Shown in pieces: positions 8,995 to 17,225 of a stretch of 64,000 nucleotides of DNA (position 1 is the stretch's first letter; the number at the start of each line of letters is the position of its first letter). Both the position numbers and the translations under genes were made by a program. Origin of the DNA: Ruegeria_C sp041537925 (lineage in GTDB: Bacteria > Pseudomonadota > Alphaproteobacteria > Rhodobacterales > Rhodobacteraceae); NCBI RefSeq assembly GCF_041537925.1, contig NZ_JBGOSH010000007.1:62001-126000 (forward strand), given 5' to 3'. Under the pieces are notes generated by a model. That model saw only the letters and a program-made list of their open reading frames with translations. It was not told the origin of the DNA and did not search any database.

Positions 8995-9516
8995 TCAGCC
9001 AATATTCTCGAACATGCCCAATGGCATCGGCACACCGGCGACATGCAGAAAGAAAAGATACAGAAAGATGGGCAGAAGGACGCTGATCGGTACGATAAAG
9101 TACCATTTGCGCTCACCAAAAAAGAGCATCATGGATAGCATCAGCACGATGGAACTGGCGACCACCCCCAGCGTGGTGAGCGCGAAGTAAAACAGGAAAA
9201 GGGCAAAGATCAAAATGACCGTTCGCAACGTTCCCGGTAGAGTGTCCAGCTGGTAGATTGCGTCTGCTTCTGCATCCTCATCCGGATCAGCAGCAGGTAT
9301 TTTGAGAAAGTAGGATTCTGCCACCAAACATAGCGCGACGAACACAACCGCGAGGGCTATGACGCGCGGCCAGAACTCGGGCGATAGCGCCGAGATTTCG
9401 ACATTTCCGGGTGAATCTACCCCTGACGGAATAAGGATCACGATCGTCAGGACCCCGAGAACCAGGAACAGTGCCCCGGCAAAAAGATCTCTTCGTTTTG
9501 ATGGCTCCACGGTCAA
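8995..9516 (-). CDS. tctB: Tripartite tricarboxylate transporter small membrane subunit TctB
   Basis: A 173-residue protein with four hydrophobic segments and a charged central loop (residues 75-95, rich in D and E), the usual TctB plan. It pairs with TctA in the inner membrane. Its start overlaps the stop of the ROK regulator by four bases (ATGA), which implies translational coupling and co-transcription of regulator and transporter. Confidence 0.9.
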   Translation of the reverse strand: MTVEPSKRRDLFAGALFLVLGVLTIVILIPSGVDSPGNVEISALSPEFWPRVIALAVVFVALCLVAESYFLKIPAADPDEDAEADAIYQLDTLPGTLRTVILIFALFLFYFALTTLGVVASSIVLMLSMMLFFGERKWYFIVPISVLLPIFLYLFFLHVAGVPMPLGMFENIG

Positions 9517-10712
9517 TATCCTCCCTTCAGAAAATTCAAATCCAGCTCTGCATTTGCAATGTTCTCGCTGAGCGAAAGCAGTCGGGCCGCGCCCATATGG
9601 GTCATCTCGCTGGATTTGATCTTGATAGGCTGTTGAAGGTCCGACTTAAGATTATCGATCTGGTTCCGGAACGCTTCGAGGTAAATGGGTGACTGTGCAA
9701 GCGGGCCCGCCAGCAGCACCAATTCCGGCTGCAGAACTGTTAAACTCAACGAAAAGCAGTTTGCTGCCCGCGCGCCAAAGTCTTCCAAAGCTAACCTGAA
9801 GTCTCCATCCACCTGCTCTGCTTGCGAGACTACATCCCAGATTTTCCGTGCTTTTTCCTGGTCGGATAGCGCGTCGAAAACGTCAGGCGTTAGAAGCTGC
9901 CGTAACAGGGCCTTTCCACCGCATATATCCGATAGTGCGACCGGCAATTTGCAGCCCAACCCGTCCGTGGTTTTGGCTTCGGTTAATACGCCACCCACTC
10001 TGCTGATACCGCTGTACGGCTGCCCGTTGACCTGCAACCCGATGCCGAACCCGAGAGAACAGTAGATCACGACGACATTTTCGATATTTCGCGCAACTCC
10101 AAAATTGACTTCTGATTGGCAGATCGCTGCACTCGGGGTTTCTAAAACCACAGGGACACCAAGCTTCTCTCTGACAATCTCGCATACTTTGATCTCCTTC
10201 TCCCAGCCAAGCGTCGGAGCTGAGATGACCGTACCGCGCGCCTTATCAAGATTACCGGCTATCGTAAGACCGACACCGAACACTCTTTCTTTTTCAGGGA
10301 CATGTTTCTCAATAAGCTTTCGCGCTTTTTCGCAGCACGTCTTCAAAAAGCCATCGCCGTCTGACAGGCCTTTGCCGCCAGCATCCCACGAGGCAATTCG
10401 GTTGTTTGACAGATCTGCCAGCGTGACCACTTGCTGATAGGCATTAATGCCAACACCGATCACATAACCGCCGGATCGGTCCATAGTAAGCTGCTTTGTT
10501 CGCGGCCCTCTGCGACCCTCCGGCTGCGAAATGCCAACTTCCTGGACCAAACGCGCCTCGATCAGGTCTCGGGTTATCCTTGAGACACTCGCGGTATTTA
10601 GAGCGAGGTTGTCGGCAATTTGCGTTCGGGAAATCGTGCCCGATCCCAGAATTTCACCAAGAACCCTCTGCCTGTTTCCTCGGCCGATTTCTTCCTGTGA
10701 CCAACCTGCCAT
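9513..10712 (-). CDS. ROK-family transcriptional repressor
   Basis: A 399-residue NagC/XylR-like regulator. An N-terminal winged helix-turn-helix (RTQIADNLALNTASVSRITR) is followed by a ROK sugar-kinase-like fold (GYVIGVGINAYQQVVTLADL, CSLGFGIGLQVNG). The zinc motif of classical ROK proteins (C-G-x-x-G-C-x-E) is not present: the matching region reads GLGCKLPVALSDICGG. Ligand binding may therefore differ from the sugar-binding members. It is first in the operon with tctB, tctA and the phosphoesterase and divergent from tctC, so it probably represses both directions from the shared intergenic region. Confidence 0.88.
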   Translation of the reverse strand: MAGWSQEEIGRGNRQRVLGEILGSGTISRTQIADNLALNTASVSRITRDLIEARLVQEVGISQPEGRRGPRTKQLTMDRSGGYVIGVGINAYQQVVTLADLSNNRIASWDAGGKGLSDGDGFLKTCCEKARKLIEKHVPEKERVFGVGLTIAGNLDKARGTVISAPTLGWEKEIKVCEIVREKLGVPVVLETPSAAICQSEVNFGVARNIENVVVIYCSLGFGIGLQVNGQPYSGISRVGGVLTEAKTTDGLGCKLPVALSDICGGKALLRQLLTPDVFDALSDQEKARKIWDVVSQAEQVDGDFRLALEDFGARAANCFSLSLTVLQPELVLLAGPLAQSPIYLEAFRNQIDNLKSDLQQPIKIKSSEMTHMGAARLLSLSENIANAELDLNFLKGGY

Positions 10713-10805
10713 TTTGCACCTCCTGAATATATCTTTACTTAATTATTTACTTACTGCAAGTATTTTATTATGGTGAACCTCATTCGATTCAGGGAGACGC
10801 AACAA
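10713..10805. promoter_or_regulatory. Divergent ROK/tctC promoter region with a TACTT-N5-AAGTA inverted repeat
   Basis: An AT-rich stretch between the repressor and the binding-protein gene. It contains TACTTACTGCAAGTA (10748-10762), a perfect five-base inverted repeat with a five-base spacer, preceded by a related TTTACTT at 10734. This is a good candidate ROK operator. A Shine-Dalgarno-like AGGGAGA (10791-10797) precedes the tctC start. Confidence 0.5.
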
Positions 10806-11789
10806 ATGAAACTCAGAAACACAGTAACCGCCGCGCTGAGCAGCCTTGCCCTGCTCGCGATCCCAATGGGAGCATCAGCGAAAGATTATCCTAGCAAACC
10901 AGTGACTTTGGTGGTTCCATACGGCCCCGGCGGCGCCGCCGATCTGGCCGCTCGCACCCTCAGTACAGAGGCACCCGACTACCTGGGCGAGAACATTCTG
11001 GTGGTAAACAAGACCGGTGCGGGTGGAGTCGTCGGCTCGACTCAGGTCGCCAAATCGCGCCCGGATGGCTACACCCTGCTGATGGCGCGAGTTGGTTCTC
11101 AGGCCACGGTTCCTGCGATCAACCGCACGATCCCCTACAAGTGGGACGACTTCACATTCCTCGGTCTGATTGAGAAGAACCCGTTTGTATTGGGGGTGAG
11201 TGCGGATTCGCCTTACCAAAGCTTTGATGAGCTGAAAGCGGCGATCGAGGGTGGCGAGCGCCTTTCATATGCGTCCGCCGGTGTTGGTACGCTGTTGCAT
11301 ATGGCGATGCTGATCATGCTGGACGATCTGGGCGTCGACTCCGAAGCCCTGATCCATGTACCCTTCAAAGGCGGCGGCAAAGCAACTGCGGCGGTCGTGG
11401 GTGGCCATGCCGACCTGATCTTCCACAATCTGTCCGGCTTGTCAGGCGCAATCGAGAGCGATCAAATCCGTCCGTTGCTCACCACAACACCTGAGCGGTT
11501 TGCTGCGATCCCAGATACGCCGACCGCGCAGGAACTTGGTCACCCGAATCTCGAAAACGTCATTGGTTGGACAGGCGTCTGGGGTCCGAAAGATTTGCCG
11601 GAAGACGTCGTAGCGAAATGGGTCGAGGTTCTGGGCGCTATTTCCGCCGATGAAAGCTGGGTCGAAACAACTGAAAAGCTGGGGTCGGTTCCAATTGTAC
11701 TGTCACCAGAAGAGACCAAGTCCTTTGTCGAAGGGCAGGTCAATACCTTCAGCACAACCGCCGAAAAATTGGACATGGTGATCCAATAA
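10806..11789 (+). CDS. tctC: Tripartite tricarboxylate transporter substrate-binding protein TctC
   Basis: A 327-residue periplasmic binding protein. I place the start at the ATG at 10806 behind AGGGAGA; an upstream in-frame ATG at 10770 lies inside the promoter. It has a clean signal peptide (MKLRNTVTAALSSLALLAIP... ending ASA) and then the Bug/TctC pattern: YPSKPVTLVVPYGPGGAADLAAR, NKTGAGGVVGSTQVAKS and PDGYTLLMA. It delivers the substrate to TctAB, encoded on the other strand. The choline-sulfatase follows 75 bases downstream, separated by a strong hairpin, so both genes are probably expressed together at different levels. Confidence 0.93.
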   Translation: MKLRNTVTAALSSLALLAIPMGASAKDYPSKPVTLVVPYGPGGAADLAARTLSTEAPDYLGENILVVNKTGAGGVVGSTQVAKSRPDGYTLLMARVGSQATVPAINRTIPYKWDDFTFLGLIEKNPFVLGVSADSPYQSFDELKAAIEGGERLSYASAGVGTLLHMAMLIMLDDLGVDSEALIHVPFKGGGKATAAVVGGHADLIFHNLSGLSGAIESDQIRPLLTTTPERFAAIPDTPTAQELGHPNLENVIGWTGVWGPKDLPEDVVAKWVEVLGAISADESWVETTEKLGSVPIVLSPEETKSFVEGQVNTFSTTAEKLDMVIQ

Positions 11790-11800
11790 CCAATCGGCAC

Positions 11801-11834
11801 CCCGGGCGGCTTCTCCTCCCCTTCGCCGCCCGGG
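11801..11834 (+). terminator. GC-rich hairpin between tctC and the sulfatase gene
   Basis: CCCGGGCGGC (11801-11810) pairs perfectly with GCCGCCCGGG (11825-11834) around a 14-base loop. There is no clean T-run afterwards, so it may act as a partial terminator or as an mRNA-stabilising stem that leaves tctC more abundant than the sulfatase message. Confidence 0.6.
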
Positions 11835-11864
11835 ACAAACTTCATCTTTATTTGGGAACCAACA

Positions 11865-13400
11865 ATGGCACGTCCGAACATCCTCTTTATTCAGGCTGAC
11901 CAGCTCGCTGCGAATGCGCTGAAGACCTATGGCAACAAGACGGTGAAAGCGCCAAACATCGACCGTCTCGCGCAAGCGGGGGTGGTGTTTGAGAACTGTT
12001 ATTGTAACCTGCCCATGTGCGGACCGTCCCGCGCGTCGATGCACGCAGGAAAGCTGCCTTTCTCAATTGGCATGTATGACAACGCCAGCGAGTTCCACGC
12101 CGATATCCCGACTTTCGCTCACTATCTGCGCAGCATGGATTACCGGGTCGAGATGTCCGGCAAAATGCACTTTGTCGGCCCCGATCAGCTGCACGGCTAT
12201 GACAAACGCCACACGACCGAAATCTACCCGGCCAACTTTGCCTGGACCGTGGACTGGTCCAAAGGCCGAGAATACAAACCCACCAACCTGACAATGGCCC
12301 CGATCCTGGAAAGCGGCCCCGCGATCCGCACCATGCAGATGGATTATGATGACGAGGTTGAATACTACGGCGTTCAGGCGCTGTATGATCTGGCGCGAAA
12401 AGGCGACGACCGCCCCTTTATGCTGACGGTGTCTTTCACGTCTCCGCACTCACCCTTCGTGATCGGGCAAGAGTACTGGGACCTCTACGACCATGATGAG
12501 ATCGAAAACCCGGCCGTCCCGCCTCTGGAATTGAACGAGATGGATCACCTCAGCCGCAACCTGCACTATTGCCAGTCGCGGCACGAATTCACTGTAACAC
12601 CAGAAGACCGCCGCAAAGCCCGCCACGGCTATTACGGAATGATCTCGTATATCGACAAAAAGGTCGGGCGCCTTGTGAACGTTCTGGAAAAGGCCGGCCA
12701 GATCGACAACACCGTCGTCATCCTGACTGCCGACCACGGCGAGATGATGGGCGAGCGTGGCATGTGGTTCAAGCAGCACTTCTTCGAATGGGCCTCCAGC
12801 GTGCCCTTCATCGTCTACGCGCCGGATCGTTTCAAACCGGCGCGGGTGAAGGAGAACATCTCGCTTGTTGACCTACTCCCCACACTCACGGACCTCGCCG
12901 CTGATGGTTCATTCGAGGAGTATGCAGCACCCATCGACGGCCAATCTCTGGTCCCCGCGCTGAATGGCAACACCGCTGGCCTGTCGGACGTGGTGATCTC
13001 GGAGTTTGCTGCAGACGGCTCCACCGGCCCTAGCCGCATGGTCAAGAAAGGTCCGTGGAAGCTGATGTGGCTCGAAGGGGTCGACACGCTGCTCTACAAC
13101 ATCGACGAAGACCCCAACGAAGTGAACAACCGCGCAGGCGATCCGGACTGCGCGGATATCCGTGCCGAGCTAGAGGCGCTTCTGTTCGACCACTGGAACC
13201 CGGACGAGTTGTACGACACAATCCGTGCCAGTCAGGTCCGTCGCCTTACCATTCACAAGGTGACCGAAGGCGATCCAATCTACGTCTATACCGTCCGCAA
13301 AGATGACGATGAACGCTACATACGCAATGCTGGCGCAGCGGACACCAAGGCCCGCGCGCGCCTTCCCTATGTGGCTGCGGCCAAACCTGATCGGGTGTAA
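11865..13400 (+). CDS. betC: Choline-sulfatase (BetC-type sulfatase)
   Basis: A 511-residue type I sulfatase. The formylglycine motif is C52-G-P-S-R56. The N-terminus RPNILFIQADQLAANALKTYG supplies metal-binding Asp residues, and TADHGEMMGERGMW supplies later metal ligands. The run around residues 65-105 (YDNASEFHADIPTFAHYLR, SGKMHFVGPDQLHGY) closely follows known BetC choline-sulfatases, more specific than a generic sulfatase match. It would split choline-O-sulfate into choline and sulfate in the cytoplasm, giving sulfur, carbon, or the precursor of glycine betaine. It sits behind tctC and two bases before a choline-dehydrogenase-like gene, which supports the assignment. Close homologues can accept other sulfate esters, and no betB or betI is here. 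Confidence 0.85.
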   Translation: MARPNILFIQADQLAANALKTYGNKTVKAPNIDRLAQAGVVFENCYCNLPMCGPSRASMHAGKLPFSIGMYDNASEFHADIPTFAHYLRSMDYRVEMSGKMHFVGPDQLHGYDKRHTTEIYPANFAWTVDWSKGREYKPTNLTMAPILESGPAIRTMQMDYDDEVEYYGVQALYDLARKGDDRPFMLTVSFTSPHSPFVIGQEYWDLYDHDEIENPAVPPLELNEMDHLSRNLHYCQSRHEFTVTPEDRRKARHGYYGMISYIDKKVGRLVNVLEKAGQIDNTVVILTADHGEMMGERGMWFKQHFFEWASSVPFIVYAPDRFKPARVKENISLVDLLPTLTDLAADGSFEEYAAPIDGQSLVPALNGNTAGLSDVVISEFAADGSTGPSRMVKKGPWKLMWLEGVDTLLYNIDEDPNEVNNRAGDPDCADIRAELEALLFDHWNPDELYDTIRASQVRRLTIHKVTEGDPIYVYTVRKDDDERYIRNAGAADTKARARLPYVAAAKPDRV

Positions 13401-13402
13401 GA

Positions 13403-13598
13403 GTGTCGTATGATTACATTATCGTAGGCGCAGGATCTGCTGGTTGCGTCATCGCAAACAGATTGTCTGCCGACCCGAAAATCCGGGTTCTGCTTCTGGA
13501 GGCCGGGGGTAAGGACACCAATCCGTGGATTCACATCCCGGTTGGTTACTTCAAGACCCTGCACAACCCCAACACGGGCTGGTGCTATAAGGGGTTAT
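13403..13598 (+). pseudogene. 5' fragment of a choline-dehydrogenase-like GMC oxidoreductase gene
   Basis: About 64 codons from a GTG two bases after the sulfatase stop. It encodes the FAD-binding start of a GMC oxidoreductase (YDYIIVGAGSAGCVIANRL, LLLEAGG, NPWIHIPVGYFKTLHNPNTGWCYK). Homology ends at about 13,593, two residues before a stop, and the other 470 or so residues are absent from the window. The following DNA holds IS-related sequence. The intact gene would have oxidised choline, or a similar alcohol, released by the sulfatase next door, so the pathway is broken at this step here. Confidence 0.85.
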
Positions 13599-13828
13599 CG
13601 TAACGAAGCTGCCGTATGTTGCATAAGCAAGCTTTTGTTATTGAACGGTTTTATTTACGTACCTTTAGCTAAGCACCTGTTTTTGTTCAGTATGGTCCTC
13701 ACAGCCCCTCAACGCATGTGATTTACAGCTCCTTGAGTGTTGTGTTCGCCGATTTTGCCTGGGTTTCTGCGCCGCTCCAGATCAAAGGTGATGGTGCCTT
13801 GTTCCAAACTATGCCCAAATATGGGCCT
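13599..13828. other. Spacer between the broken GMC gene and an IS5 element; contains a 26-base repeat shared with 48.8 kb
   Basis: No gene recognised. The bases 13795-13820 (TGCCTTGTTCCAAACTATGC and six more) are identical to the reverse complement of 48794-48819, at the edge of an IS110 remnant. This suggests the spacer is itself leftover mobile DNA. Confidence 0.5.
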
Positions 13829-14917
13829 TGTTGCAGTGATCGTCCCACCGCTGATATCGATGCAGTCTGTACCCTTCAGGATGTTGCAAATGCCGCACAA
13901 GTTCAACGGCGATCGTCGTGACAAAATCCCAAAGCAAAAGCATCAAGTGACCAACTGGTCTGAGTACAACGAAGGCTTACGGCGGCGAGGAGATCTGACT
14001 GTTTGGGTCAGTGATGAGGCGCTTGGGTTGTGGTTGGCCCCGCCTCGGACAACCCGGGGTGGCCAGCGGAAATACTCGGACCTAGCGGTTGAGATTTTTC
14101 TGACGCTGGGAGCGGTTTTCCACCAACCGCTGCGTCAAACCCAAGGCTTGATGCGCTCCATTGCAAGGTTGTTAAGGGTTGAGATCGCAGTGCCGGATTT
14201 CTCCACCCTATCGCGCCGGGGCAATGAGCTGACGTTGCACACAAAGCCGACGCCCAAGAGGGACAAACCAGTGCAACTGGTTGTGGACAGCACCGGGCTG
14301 AAGATCTTTGGCGAGGGTGACTGGTTGGAAGAGAAGCATAAAATCAGGGCGAAACGTAAGAGTTGGCGCAAACTCCACCTCGGTCTTGATCTTGTCAGCG
14401 GTGAGATTGTTTGCTCCGATCTGACCATGGACGAAATCGGCGACCCAACGGCCCTGCCATGCCTGTTGGATCAAGTCGACGGTCTGGTCGCTCTGTTTGT
14501 GGCAGACGGGGCTTACGACGGAGAACCAACATCTGAATTGCTTGCCGCTCGGTTCGGATCAACAATTGAGGTCACGATCCCACCTCCTAAAAACGCAACA
14601 CTGAGCCCCAATGCGGCCAAAGATCCGACGGCACGTGACTGCCATGTCGCCGAGATCGCAGTCCGCGGGCGGATGGCCTGGCAGAAAGCCTCTGGCTACA
14701 ATCAACGCAGCCGAGGTGAAACCCTCATGGGCCGCTGGAAAGCCGTCATCGGGTCCAAGCTAAAGGCGCGCAACTTCGAAAATCAGAAAACGGAAGCCAA
14801 GATTGGCGTCCGGGTTCTCAACCGGATGATCGGGCTTGGTCGCCCAAGTTTTGAACGCACCGCCTGAATTCCCTCTCCGATAGGGCGCGTTCCGAGCTCC
14901 AGATCATCCGTGCAACA
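13829..14917. mobile_element. IS5-family element (group A in this window)
   Basis: A 1.09-kb element. The right end reads, on the opposite strand, TGTTGCACGGATGATCTGG. The left end is probably TGTTGCAGTGATCGTCC (13829 onward), 61 bases before the transposase start, the same distance as in the other IS5 copies here. The repeats are imperfect. A 3' remnant of the same element lies inverted at 35875-36006. It differs from the four other IS5 sequences at 38-55 kb, whose transposases are about 319 residues and clearly divergent from this one. Confidence 0.7.
13890..14867 (+). CDS. IS5-family transposase (group A)
   Basis: A 325-residue transposase if it starts at the ATG at 13890 (MPHKFNGDRRDKIPK), which matches the start of the other IS5 copies. 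An ATG at 13881 is also possible. The catalytic DDE-type regions are visible: QLVVDSTGLKIFGEGDW (first Asp), FVADGAYDGEPTSELL (second Asp) and, near the end, NQRSRGETLMGRWKAVIG (Glu). It is uninterrupted and may be functional. Confidence 0.85.
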   Translation: MPHKFNGDRRDKIPKQKHQVTNWSEYNEGLRRRGDLTVWVSDEALGLWLAPPRTTRGGQRKYSDLAVEIFLTLGAVFHQPLRQTQGLMRSIARLLRVEIAVPDFSTLSRRGNELTLHTKPTPKRDKPVQLVVDSTGLKIFGEGDWLEEKHKIRAKRKSWRKLHLGLDLVSGEIVCSDLTMDEIGDPTALPCLLDQVDGLVALFVADGAYDGEPTSELLAARFGSTIEVTIPPPKNATLSPNAAKDPTARDCHVAEIAVRGRMAWQKASGYNQRSRGETLMGRWKAVIGSKLKARNFENQKTEAKIGVRVLNRMIGLGRPSFERTA

Positions 14918-15370
14918 ACGCCATCATTTGTTCTCCTTCGCCCAGCTTCTCAGTAGTCCAAATCATGGAGCATGGAATCTTGTTTTGTCGGAGTTCCGCG
15001 AAATCGGGAACTGCCAAGCGCGCTATATTTTTGCGGGAAACCGCAATTCCGCCTTCAAGTCACCCGAGCACGAATTGACGTTCCCCGAAGGCGTCCATTT
15101 CTATTGCATAAACAAAGCAAACCCAGAGGTAGTCGCCAGGCCCCCCGATCGAAAACAGGATAGTCTTGCGTTCCAACACATCTTCAGCCGCGTTTGCCGC
15201 GAGCGTGATATCACCCAGTGCCCGACCATAGTGAACCAATCTTGGGCGAACGGCCAAGATGAATCAATGAAACGGGAGATCAAAGGAGCGACGGTCTAAC
15301 GATATCACCACGACACGCTCGCTCAACTCGAAACGTACGTCACCGACTTCATCGTCGTCTAGATTTCCGC
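14918..15370 (+). pseudogene. Decayed IS481-like transposase fragment
   Basis: The frame from about 15170 reads HIFSRVCRERDITQCP, then NQSWANGQDESMKREIKGAT, a stop, and RYHHDTLAQLETYVTDFI. This follows the C-terminal core of IS481-type integrases (F-D-R-V-C-R-E, N-H-P-W-x-N-G-Q-x-E-x-M-N-R-x-I-K-E-A-T, K-R-x-H-Y-D) with a premature stop at 15297 and degraded flanks. The region 14918-15170 is in the same open frame and only loosely similar. This is dead mobile DNA between the IS5 element and the SDR gene. Confidence 0.6.
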
Positions 15371-15417
15371 GCACCGACTATAGGCTCTCCAACGCGTCAG
15401 GTACTGAAGCTGAATAC

Positions 15418-16188
15418 CTAGCGTCCCATCCACCCACCGTCGACAACCAGGATTTCACCGTTCACGAAGTCCGATGCTGCCGAGGACAGAAATACCACCG
15501 GTCCGGCAAAGTCGGCGGGCGTTCCCCAACGCCCTTGGGGCGTGCGTTCGAGGATTGACTTCGCGCGAACTGGATCGTCCTGCAATGCTTGCGTATTGTC
15601 TGTGGCGATATACCCTGGGGCAATGGCATTCACATTCACACCCAGTCCAGCCCATTCATTGGCCAACGCTTTAGTTAGCTGTCCAATCCCACCTTTCGAG
15701 GCTGAATATCCCGGAACCGTGATCCCACCCTGAAAAGTCAGCAGCGAGGCGGTGAAAATGATCTTGCCCGATCCGCGCGCGAGCATGTCCTTACCGATCT
15801 CTCGGGACAGTACGAACTGGGACGACAGGTTGACTTCGATCACCTCGTCCCACCATTCATCCGGATGCTCGGCGGCGAGTTTGCGTTTGATGGTTCCGGC
15901 ATTATTCACAAGAATGTCCGGAGTTGCTCCGTCCGACCTGAGTTGGTCGATGAACCCACGCAGTGCGGATCGATCGGAAAAGTCGCACCGATAGGCACGG
16001 AACGTCCGACCCAATTCTGTGATCGACTTTTCAACCTCGGACCCTGAAAGATCCAGCGAGGCGGACACGCCGATGATGTCGGCACCGGCCGATGCCAAGG
16101 CCTCAGCCATGCCCCGCCCGATGCCACGTTTACAGCCTGTCACCAGCGCGGTTTTCCCGGTCAGGTCAAAGCTTTGTAAAACATTCAT
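15418..16188 (-). CDS. SDR-family oxidoreductase, KduD-like (2-deoxy-gluconate 3-dehydrogenase type)
   Basis: A 256-residue short-chain dehydrogenase with the NAD-binding TGCKRGIGRGMAEAL motif, NNAG, the catalytic Tyr-Lys pair in YSASKGG, and the C-terminal VDGGWMGR ending. The opening (FDLTGKTALVTG) and APGYIATDNTQAL segment are typical of KduD and related enzymes acting on 3-deoxy-2-keto sugar acids. It is last in the sugar operon. Its ATG overlaps the stop of the alcohol dehydrogenase by four bases, so the two are translationally coupled. Confidence 0.88.
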   Translation of the reverse strand: MNVLQSFDLTGKTALVTGCKRGIGRGMAEALASAGADIIGVSASLDLSGSEVEKSITELGRTFRAYRCDFSDRSALRGFIDQLRSDGATPDILVNNAGTIKRKLAAEHPDEWWDEVIEVNLSSQFVLSREIGKDMLARGSGKIIFTASLLTFQGGITVPGYSASKGGIGQLTKALANEWAGLGVNVNAIAPGYIATDNTQALQDDPVRAKSILERTPQGRWGTPADFAGPVVFLSSAASDFVNGEILVVDGGWMGR

Positions 16189-17225
16189 GAACTGGGACCT
16201 ACTTTGATGAGGCTTTTCATGGCGGTCGGACTGCGATCCAGCGCATCGAATGCAGCCTGAATGTCCGACAAGGGGCTGACATCTGTGATCACGACATCCG
16301 CAGCAACGGCGCCGGAGGCTACGACAGAGACTGCCTTTTCGTAATCTTCCGGCTCATAGACCCTGGCACCGATCAGTTGGAGCTCGCGCCAGAAAAACTG
16401 AAACAGGTCGATCTGCGGTTTTTTCGCATGGATAGCAACCATAACAATCCGGGCCCGGGTCGCGGCGACCGCCGTCATTGCATCCACGCCTGGCTGTTTT
16501 CCCGATACCTCAAAGACCACATCAGCCCCCTTATCTCGGGTAAGCGCATTTATCGTGCCAACTATATCGGCTTCGGTCGGGTTGATCGTGTCAAAGCCAA
16601 GCTTTTTCGCAATCGCCAACCGATTGGGGTTAACTTCGGAAATGACCACGTCACCACCCGCATCGCGGGCGACCATGGCGACCAGGATCCCAATTGGTCC
16701 GCCACCGATCACGACCACATCTTCGCCCGGCTGCAATGCAGACAAGCGCACATCATGGCATGCCACCGCAATTGGCTCGATAAGCGCGGCGTGATCCATC
16801 CTCAGGTCATCAGGCAGAACGTGCAGCGTATGGGCCGGAACAGTCCACAACTCCTGCATGGCGCCATCCGTATCAAGGCCCAGAAATTTCAGGTTCTGGC
16901 ATATATGCCTGTGGCCACGCCGACAGGCCGGGCAATTGCCGCAGTGATCCAACGGTCGCACGACAACCTTCTGTCCCGGAGTCACCATATCGACCCCGTC
17001 TCCTACCGCCTCGACAATCCCTGACATTTCGTGCCCGATCACCCGGTTCAAGCCGATGCGCGCGTCCATATTGCCGTGGTAGACATGCATATCCGTTCCG
17101 CAAATCCCGCAATAGGCGACGCGGATCGTGGCTTGTCCCGGTCGAGGTGGCACGGACTGCGTGTCTTCCACGACAAAACTCTTGTCGCCCCGGTAGAACG
17201 CCGCCGAAATCGTTTGGCCCGTCAT
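16185..17225 (-). CDS. Zinc-dependent alcohol dehydrogenase (sorbitol/threonine dehydrogenase type)
   Basis: A 346-residue medium-chain dehydrogenase. Catalytic zinc ligands appear in CGICGTDMHVYHG and GHEMSGIVEAVGDGV. The structural zinc site has the four cysteines in CGNCPACRRGHRHIC. The coenzyme-binding G-x-G-x-x-G motif is VVIGGGPIGILVAM, followed by VISEVNPNR, whose acidic residue favours NAD. It probably oxidises a polyol, sugar or sugar-acid hydroxyl in the same pathway as the dehydratase. The four-base ATGA overlap with the preceding gene and with the SDR gene after it shows tight coupling. Confidence 0.92.
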   Translation of the reverse strand: MTGQTISAAFYRGDKSFVVEDTQSVPPRPGQATIRVAYCGICGTDMHVYHGNMDARIGLNRVIGHEMSGIVEAVGDGVDMVTPGQKVVVRPLDHCGNCPACRRGHRHICQNLKFLGLDTDGAMQELWTVPAHTLHVLPDDLRMDHAALIEPIAVACHDVRLSALQPGEDVVVIGGGPIGILVAMVARDAGGDVVISEVNPNRLAIAKKLGFDTINPTEADIVGTINALTRDKGADVVFEVSGKQPGVDAMTAVAATRARIVMVAIHAKKPQIDLFQFFWRELQLIGARVYEPEDYEKAVSVVASGAVAADVVITDVSPLSDIQAAFDALDRSPTAMKSLIKVGPSS

